Assembly (NCBI RefSeq): GCF_017591435.1 | Contig: NC_059300.1 | Location: forward strand, 14,431,960 to 14,495,959 | Direction of reading: 5' to 3' | Source: Portunus trituberculatus | Lineage: Eukaryota > Arthropoda > Malacostraca > Decapoda > Portunidae | Length of the DNA stretch: 64,000 nucleotides | In this document: one piece after another, positions 56,273-64,000 of the stretch | Layout of the letters: the number at the start of each line of letters is the position of its first letter | How positions within the stretch are numbered: position 1 is the stretch's first letter | Position numbers and translations under genes: made by a program | Notes under the pieces: generated by a model | What the model was told of the DNA's origin: nothing | Seen by the model: the letters and a program-made list of their open reading frames with translations, nothing else | The model's database searches: none

Positions 56273-58815
56273 TGTTTGGCTGCATTTCTCAGTTTTGGTA
56301 CATAAAATGCTGGAAAAAAAAAACATTTTTGAGATATTTCATTTCCTTAAACAAATGGTGTTTAATCATGCGTTTTGCCTGAATTTCTGCGTTTTGGTAC
56401 AAAAAGAGCTGAAGACTACTGAAATAACACGTTTTTCTTACTTTTGCTTTGGTTTCTCTATATTGGCTAGTTTTCATCGATTTTATCGTTTTGATGAATA
56501 ACAATATACAAAATTTATCAAAAAGTTTATATCATAAAACACTTTAAAAACACATAAATAAGACGTTTCAACACGTATAGTGTTTAGTCTACATTTCTAA
56601 GTTTTGGTGCATAAAATACTGGAAAACACCAAAAGAACCCATTTTTGACATATTTAAGTTCCTTAAAAAATTAGTGTGCTATCATGAGGTTTGCCTGCAT
56701 TTCTGTGTTTTGGTGCAAAAAAGCTCAACACTACTAAAATGATACGCTTTTGTTACTTTTACTTTGGTTTCTCTATACTGGCTTGATTTCATCAATTTAT
56801 CATTTTGAAGCATACTAATGTAAAATGACTTGAATATAGAAAATTTTCAATTTTTTTCATAAATCACTTTAACAACACGTACATAAGACGTTTTAACAAA
56901 TATAGTGTTTTGCCTGCTCTTCTGAGTTTTGGTCCATAAAATACTGGAAAATGCCAAGATAACCCAGTTTTTACATATTTCAGTTCTTTAAACAAATAGT
57001 GTGTAATCATGCGTTTTGACAGCATTTCTGTGTTTTGGGGCAAAAAGAGCTGAAAACTACTAACATAGCACGTTTTTGTTACTTTTACTTTGGTTTCTCT
57101 ATATTGGCTTGTTTTCATCATTTTATCGGTTTGAAGCATAACAATGTAAAATGACTTGAATATCCAAATTTCCTTTTTTTTTCATTAAACACCTTGAAAA
57201 CACATAAATAAGACGTTTTAACAAATATAGTGTTTTACCTGCATTTCTGAGTTTTTGTGCATAAAACTCTGGAAAACACCAAAATAACCCAATTTTCTAA
57301 TATTTCAGTTCCTTAAACAAAGAGTGTGTAATCATGCGTTTTGACTGCATTTCTGTGTTTTGGTGCATAAAAAGCTGAAAACTACGAATATAACACGTTT
57401 TTCTTACTTTTGCTTTGATTTCTCTATATTGGCTTGTTTACATCAATATATCGTTTTGACGTATAACAATGTAAAAAGACTTCCACATACAAAATTTTCA
57501 ATTGAGATAGTTATTTTCATAAAACACCTTAAAAACACATAAATAAGACATTTTAACAAATGTAGTGTTTTCTTTCCGTTTTTGTGTTTTGGTGCATAAA
57601 ATGCTGGAAAACACCAAAATAACCAACTTTTCACATACTTCAGTTCCTTAAGCAAATCGTGTGTAATCACGTGTTTTTCCTGCATTTCTGTGTTTTGGTG
57701 CAAAATAAGCTAAAAACTACTAAAATAATGGGGTTTTTTTTGTTTTTTTTTACACTGGTTTCTCTATACATGCTTGTTTTCCTCAATTTTATCGTTTTGA
57801 AGCATAAAAATGTAAAATGACTTGAATATATAAAATTTTCAATCGAGATTTTTTTCATAAAACACTTTAAAAACACAGAAATAGGACATTCTAACAATTA
57901 TAATGTTTTGTTTACGTTTTTGTGTTTTGGTGCATTAAATGCTGGAAAACACCAAAATAACCAATTTTTGACATATTTCAGTTCCTTAACGAAATAGTGT
58001 GTAATCATGCGTTTTGACTGCATTTCTGTCTTACTGCAAAAAAAAAAAAAAAAGAAAATGAAAACTACTAATATAGCACGTTTTTTTTCCCCCTTTGACT
58101 TTGTTTTCTCTATAATTGGCCGGTTTTCATGAATTTATAGTTTTGAACCATAACAATGTAAAATGATTTAAATATACAAAACTTTCATTCGAGATGTTTT
58201 TTTTTTTCATAAATGACATAAAAAAAAACTTTCAAGAAATATAGTGTTTTGCTTGCCATTCTGATTTTTTATGCATAAAATGCTAGAACATACCCCAAAA
58301 AAACCCTGTTTTTTTTTAATATATATTAGTTCCTTAAATAAATAGTGTATAATCATGTGTTTTGCCTGCACTTCTGTGTTTTGGTGCAAAATAAGCTAAA
58401 AACTACTAAAATAATGCATTTTTTTTTTTTTTTTACTTTTACACTGGTTTCTCTAAATATGTTTGTTTTCCTCAATTTTATCGTTTTGAAACATAAAAAT
58501 GTAAAATGACGAATACATAAAATTTTAAATCAAGATTTTTTTCATAAAACAATTTAAAACACAGAAATAGCACACTTTAACAAATACAATATTTTGTTTG
58601 CGTTTTTGTGTTTTGGTGCATAAAATGCTGGAAAACACCAAAATAACCAATTTTTGACATATTTCAGTTCCTTAACCAAATACTAGTGTGTAATCATGCG
58701 TTTTGACTGCATAGCACGTTTTTTTTTCCTTTTACTTTATTTTCTCTATATTTGCCGGTTTACATGAATTTATAGTTTTGAACCATAACAATGTAAAATG
58801 AAAACTTTCACTCGA

Positions 58816-58894
<79 letters not shown>

Positions 58895-58994
58895 CCTTAA
58901 TAAGACATAAAAAACTTTTAAGAAATATAGTGTTTTGCCTGCCTTTCTGATTTTTGGTGCATAAAATGCTAGAAAACACCCCCAAAAACTGTTT

Positions 58995-59081
<87 letters not shown>

Positions 59082-61958
59082 TTCCTTAAACAAATAGTGT
59101 GTAATCATGTGTTTTGCCTGTATTTCTGTGTCTTGGTGCAAAAAAAAAAAATGAAAACTACTAAAATAACACGTTTTTGTTACTTTTACTTTGGTTTCTC
59201 TATATTGGCTTGTTTTATCAATTTTATTGTTTAAAGTCATAGCAATGTAAAAAGACTCGACTATACACAATTTTCAATTTTCTTTTTCATAAAACACAAT
59301 TAAATCGCATAAATAAGACGTTTTAACAAATATAGAGTTTTGCCTGCATTTCTGAGTTCTGGTGCATAAAACAATGGAACACACCAAAATAACCCACTTT
59401 TGACATATTTTAGTTCCTTAAACAAATAGTGTGTAAACATGTGTTTTGCATGCATTTCACTTTTAGTGTAAAAAAAAGTTGGGAAGTAATAAAATAAGAC
59501 GTTTTTTGTTCTTTTGGTTTGTTTTTTATCAATTTTATCGTTTTGAAGCATAAAAATGTAAAATGACTTATATACAAAATTTTCAATCGAGATAATTTTT
59601 TTTTCATAAAACATCTTAAAAACACATAAATAAGACGTTTTAACCTGCATTTCTGAGTTTTGGTGCATAAAATGCTGGAAAACACCCAAATGAATAATAT
59701 ATTTTTGTTACTTTTACTTTGGTTTCTCTGTATTGGCTTGTTTTCATCAAATATATCGTTTTGAAGCATATCAATTTTTTTTTTTTCCAAAAACACCTTA
59801 AAAACACATAAATTAGGCATTTTAAATGCTGGTAAACACAGAGACAACCAATTTTTGACATATTTAAGTTACCTAAACAAATAGTGTGTAATCATATGTT
59901 TTCCCTTTGTTTGTTTTTTTGGTGCAAAAAAAAAAAAAAGCTGAAAACTAGTAAATAAAAATGTTTTAGTTACTTCTACATTGGTTTCTCTATATTGGCT
60001 TGTTTTCATCAATTTTATCGTTTTGAAACATAGAAATGCAAAATAATTTCAATATACAGAATTTTCTATTTTTTTTTTTTTTCATAAAACACCTTAAAAA
60101 CACATAAATAAGACGTTTTAATAAAAATAGTGTTTTCCCTGGAATTCTGAGTTTGGGTGCAGAAAATTATGGAAAACAACAAAATAATCCATTTTTGCCA
60201 TATTTCAGTTCCTTAAGAAAATAATGTGGAATCATTTATTTTGCCTGCTTTTCTGTGTTTTGGTGGAAAAAAAAGCGAAAAAACTACAAAAAAAACACGT
60301 TTTTGTATTTTTTGCATTTCTGAGTTTTGGTGCTTAAAATGTGGAAATCACTTTTCAGTTCTTTAATCAAATAGTGTGTAATTATGCGCTTTGCCTGCAT
60401 TTTTTGTGTTTTGGGAAAAAAAAACTAAAAACTACTAAAAAAAACACGTTTTTCTTACTCTTACTTTGGTTTCTCTATATTGGGATGTTTTCATCAATTT
60501 TATTGTTTTGAAGCATAACAATGTAAAATGACTTGAATATACAACATTTTCAATCGAGATATTTTTTTTTTTCATAAAACACCTTAAAACACATAAATAG
60601 GACGTGTTAACAAACATAGTGTTTCGCCTGCACTTGTGAGTTTTGGTGTATAAAATGCTAGAAAATACCAAAAGAAACCATTTTTTATATTTATGAGTTC
60701 CTTAAACAAAAAGAATGTAACCATGCGTTTTCGCCTGCATTTCTGAGTTTTGGTGCAAAAAAAACCCTGAAAACTTTTACTTTGGCTTACTTTGTTTTCA
60801 TCAATGTAAAATGACTTGAATATACGAAATTTTCAATTTCTTCATAAAACACCTTAAAAACACATTTATAAGACGTTTTAAAAAATGAAGTTTAGCCTGC
60901 ATTTTTTAGTTTTGGTGCATAAAATGCTGGAAAACTGCAAAATAACCCATTATTGACATATTTTAGTTAATTTAACAAATAGTGTGTAATCATGCATTTT
61001 GCCTGCATTTCGGTGTTTTGGTGGAAAAAAAAAAGCTGAAAACTACTAAAATAACACGTTTTTGTTACTTTTACTTTGGTGTCTCTTTATTTTTTATTTT
61101 TTCATCAATTTTATCGTTTTGAAGCGTAACAATGACTTAAATATAAAAAAAAATTCATATTTTTTCATAAAAAAAACTTAAAAACACATTAATAGGACGT
61201 TTTAACAAATATAGTGTTTTGCCTGCATTTCTAAGTTTTGGTCCATAATATGCTGGAAATAAACAAAGTAACTTATTTTTGACATTTTCCGTTAATTATC
61301 AAAGTGTGTAACCATGCGTTTTGCCTGCATATCTTTGTTTTGATGAAAAAAAAAATGCTGAACATTTTTCATTTGGTTTCTCTATATTAGTTTGATTTCA
61401 TTAACTTTATCGTTTTGAACCACAACACTGTAAAATGACTTCAATATACAACATTTTCAATTTATTTTTTATTAAACATCTTTAAAACAAAGAAATAAGA
61501 TGTTTTAACAAATATAGTTTTTTGCTTGCATTTCTGACTTTTGGTGCTTGAAATGTGGAAAACACTAAAAAAATAACATTTTTTACATAATTTAGTTCCT
61601 TAAAAAAATAGTGTGCAATTTTGCGTTAGTTATGCTGTATTTGTGTCATGTAATCATGTGTTTTGCTAGCATTTCTGTGTTATGGTGGAAAAAAAGCTGA
61701 AAACTACTAAAATAAAAGGTTTGGTTACTTCTCTATATTGGCTTGTTTTCGTCAATTTTATCGTTTTGAAGGATAACAATGTAAAATGACTTGAATATAC
61801 AAAATTTCAATTTTTTTCATAAATCACCTTAAAAACACATAATTAAGATGTTTTAACATATATAGTGATTTTATTGCATTTCTGGGTTTTGGTGAATAAA
61901 ATGCTGGAAAACTTCTACATAACCCATTTTTGACATAATTTTGTTCTTTAAACAAATA
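56273..61958 (-). repeat. Satellite array, reversed block 3 (~330-bp higher-order repeat)
   Basis: Reverse-orientation monomers to the edge of the Penelope-like element. Spacer marks (TTTTCATCAATTTTATCGTTTT and variants) lie near 56475, 56785, 57111, 57440, 57781, 58130, 58470, 59215, 59525, 59740, 60008, 60490, 60790, 61095, 61395 and 61750. Typical spacing is 310-350 bp. Units near 59500-61500 are more degenerate and partly shortened. No gene is seen. Confidence 0.93.
58819..59079. repeat. Two long (AT)n microsatellites
   Basis: AT runs at 58819-58889 and 59001-59078, each in a spacer of adjacent higher-order units at nearly the same kind of position. The YIYIYI open frame on the minus strand is only the repeat. 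Confidence 0.95.
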
Positions 61959-62134
61959 TTTTCAGCAGGAAAGCAATAACTAAGGTAGCTACGAGCAGCA
62001 TCTTTAATGGGCCAAACGTTTCGACATTTCATCTTATGTCATCATCAGTGGTCTAAAATAAAATAAAACGATAAAACAAATATAAGTATAAAAGAATAAA
62101 GTAAAAATACAAAGAGAATTACAATGGTAAAAAT
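61959..62134 (-). other. Penelope-like 3' untranslated region with a hammerhead-like motif
   Basis: Minus strand: CTGATGA at 62048-62042, one T, then GACAT (62040-62036) which can pair with ATGTC (62027-62023), then GAAA (62022-62019) followed by CGTTTGG. This is the layout CUGAUGA-helix II-GAAA of a hammerhead core, with CCA before CTGATGA able to pair with TGG after CGTT. There is one extra U before helix II and almost no helix III, so the motif may be inactive alone. Penelope-like elements are known to carry hammerhead motifs. Confidence 0.45.
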
Positions 62135-62725
62135 TCACACTATCATAAGTGGGTATGCTGACAGAGTATTGTTGAGGGATGGCTTTACTTGGGAAATATA
62201 TAGGGATTCCAGTATTCTTAAACTGTGTCTATTACAGGTGGCGAGGATACGGAAATGACTGAGATTGGGTTGAACCTTACATGAGAGGCAGTGGTCCCGT
62301 ATCGCGGAAAATGGGGCGTTGTGTAGCGGGCGCCCTGTTCTGGCAGACTGGCCTAAATGCTCGCTGGCTCGGTTTATAAGTGAGCGCAAGGTGCTACCCA
62401 CATACTCAGCCTGGCAGCTGGGACAAGTGAAACAATAAACAGCCGACGAGCGTAAGGCAGTTGGCAGAGTGTCCTTAAAGAGGAAAAAACTACCTATACA
62501 TAGACTATTTGTAGACACAATACGAAAATGTTTATCAGGATAATATTTTGTAAGTTTTTCATATAGACCCCTTTCTAATTTCTTGGAAACCTCACCTAAA
62601 AATGGAATACGTAAATAGATTGTTTCTTTGGCAACAGTGGTAATTGGATGTTTAAGAAGGTATTTACTTTGGAGAAAGTTATTCAGAGTTTTCTCAAACA
62701 GGTTGGTGGTGAAGCCATTGTTATA
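62135..62725 (-). pseudogene. GIY-YIG endonuclease domain of the Penelope-like element
   Basis: The frame is open upstream of the first Met (62518) to about 62720. A linker with ETIYLRIPFLGEVSKKLERG and YYPDKHFRIVST leads to VYCFTCPSCQAEYVGSTLR, where Y...EYVGST is the GIY-YIG core with the CxxC insertion common in this group. The catalytic Arg follows in LINRASEHLG and the Glu in LRILESLYISQVKPSLN. It would nick DNA to prime integration. It ends at about 62135, 176 bases from the element's 3' end. Confidence 0.9.
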
Positions 62726-62762
62726 GAAAAATCCTTTAGGAAAGTAACTTCATTATGGAAAT

Positions 62763-64000
62763 TTAGGTAAGAAGAAGACAGAGCAAAGGCACGGTGTAAG
62801 AGGGTACGGACTGAATTGATTTTGAACCGGAAACTGCAAAAGCTGAAAAACTAATACCGAGGCCAGAAAATGTAGGTTTACGATAAATAGAGGTGGAAAG
62901 TCTACCATTGATTTTTGTGATGTTTAGGTCAAGGAAGGGGATTTGTGAGTCTATTTCAGATTCCATAGTGAACTTGATATTGTCATGTTGTGAGTTAAGG
63001 TAATGTAGGAAATGGTCTGCATGTGATGCTTCCTTAAAAAACACCAACGTATCATCAACATATCGTATATATGACATAGGTTTGAAAGCGATAGGACAAT
63101 CATCGAGCCAGTTTCGTTCGTGGTAACAAAGGAAGATGTTAGCGAAGGTGGGTCCGAGTGGTGAGCCCATCGCCACGCCGTCTGTTTGTTTATATAATTC
63201 ATTGTTAAACACAAATAGATTATCCTTAACACAAACACGTAGTAGATTCGTAAATAGGGATTTTGTCATATTTTTAAAAATGTCCAGACCTGAGAATACA
63301 GAGTTTACAGATATATCTATTGTCTCATCCAGTGGAATGTTAGTAAAAAGTGACTGAACATCATAGCTAACCATAAAACACGATTCTGGTAGTCTGTAGT
63401 TCGAAAGGGATTGAGAGAGTTCATGAGAATTTTTTACAGTATAGTTATTAGTAGTGTATGGCCTAAGAATGGGAACCAGGAATTTTGCAAGATTATAAGA
63501 GGCACTATTATATGCCGCAATGATAGGTCTAAGTGGGACAGAAGGTTTATGAACCTTAGGAGTCCATACATCACAGCAGGATTCGAACCAGTGGGTTTCA
63601 GAAGTGAAGCTTCTTCCTCATTAACAGCACCAAGAGTTTTAAGATTATTAATGAAGCGTGTGATTTTATCTTCAACTTTAGTTTTGAGCTTATAGATGTC
63701 ATCGAAAACAAGTTTAGAGAACTTAGTATCATCCTGGAGGATATCACGCATTTTAGAAACATAATCAGACTTGTTTAAGAGAACAACGCCTCTCCCTTTG
63801 TCAGGTCTACAGATCACCAGGTCCTTGTTCTTACCTAGATTTTTTAACAAGTTAAAATCAGATTTAGAGAAGACAGGAGAAAATACTTTGTATGAGCTAA
63901 AAGTATAAAAAGTACTATGTGCAAATTGTTTTATGGAAGTTAAAACATTACTGAAATCAACATCTGGTGTGATTTTCAAGCCTTTTATCCGCTTGATTAT
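62763..64000 (-). pseudogene. Penelope-type reverse transcriptase, N-terminus outside the window
   Basis: From the right edge to 63434 the frame has DLVICRPDKGRGVVLLNKSD, the RPDKG motif of this family, then SNPAVMYGL. A frameshift near 63545 follows, after which another frame reads as wording typical of the family. The ORF 63374-62763 has the catalytic Asp in VSYDVQSLFTNIPLDE, GVAMGSPLGPTFANIFL and the box IRYVDDTLVFF, then IPFLDLNITK. Another frame change near 62860 leads to the endonuclease frame. This class is related to telomerase reverse transcriptase. Confidence 0.92.

Larger units (their letters stand above)
61959..64000 (-). mobile_element. Penelope-like element, 3' part (continues beyond the window)
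   Basis: The minus strand encodes a reverse transcriptase followed by a GIY-YIG endonuclease in the order used by Penelope-like elements, then a ~175-bp 3' region. The 3' end at 61959 abuts the reversed satellite. The 5' part is outside. A truncated relative lies at 31142-31428. Two frame changes (near 63545 and 62730-62860) disrupt the coding region. Confidence 0.93.

Noticed and set aside
58770..59270. 166-codon ORF with poly-IleTyr
   Set aside because: Translation of two (AT)n microsatellites plus satellite.
1..64000. CRISPR array or phage-like system
   Set aside because: The regular repeats are contiguous tandem satellite units without unique spacers, and no cas-like or phage genes are present; the retroelements are eukaryotic.

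Overview
This window looks like intergenic, repeat-dominated nuclear DNA of an invertebrate animal. The mix (Bel/Pao, Ty3/gypsy, I-group LINEs, a Penelope-like element, a tRNA-derived SINE, a hAT remnant, very AT-rich satellite) fits an arthropod, and a decapod crustacean is my best guess, but the sequence alone does not prove it. I see no ordinary host gene. Almost every base belongs to a satellite array or to a mobile element inserted into it.

Layout. Satellite blocks built from a ~96-bp monomer fill most of 1-33476, 45230-46967 and 56273-61958. From 1 to about 30750 the array runs in one direction; from about 31777 to 61958 it runs in the opposite direction, with small switches at 23367-23473 and 30753-31776. 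In the forward blocks the higher-order repeat is mostly ~610 bp; in the reversed blocks it is ~330 bp. Insertions in order: a Bel/Pao LTR element on the minus strand (3465-9073, 5-bp target duplication, RNase H missing); a Ty3/gypsy element on the plus strand (13501-20348) whose integrase lies BEFORE reverse transcriptase-RNase H; a tRNA-derived SINE (21631-21851); a fragment of a Penelope-like element (31142-31428); a hAT-like remnant (33765-34576) that keeps a short first coding exon; an I-group LINE ('LINE A') split by a complete second LINE ('LINE B', 35644-41781) with a perfect 13-bp target duplication; a minus-strand env-bearing Ty3/gypsy retrovirus-like element (46972-56268, 4-bp target duplication, 609-bp LTRs); and the 3' half of a Penelope-like element running off the right edge (61959-64000).

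How the parts work together. The elements are independent. Each autonomous one carries its own capsid, protease, reverse transcriptase and integrase or endonuclease. All are broken by stops or frameshifts, but the Env ORF of the 46972-56268 element is open for 490 codons. Several breaks are one-base changes in homopolymers or short tandem duplications, so part of the damage could be read or assembly error.

The observations I rate highest are the copia-like domain order in an element with gypsy-type enzymes, the long open F-type Env, the array-scale reversal of the satellite, and a candidate degenerate hammerhead ribozyme in the Penelope-like 3' region.
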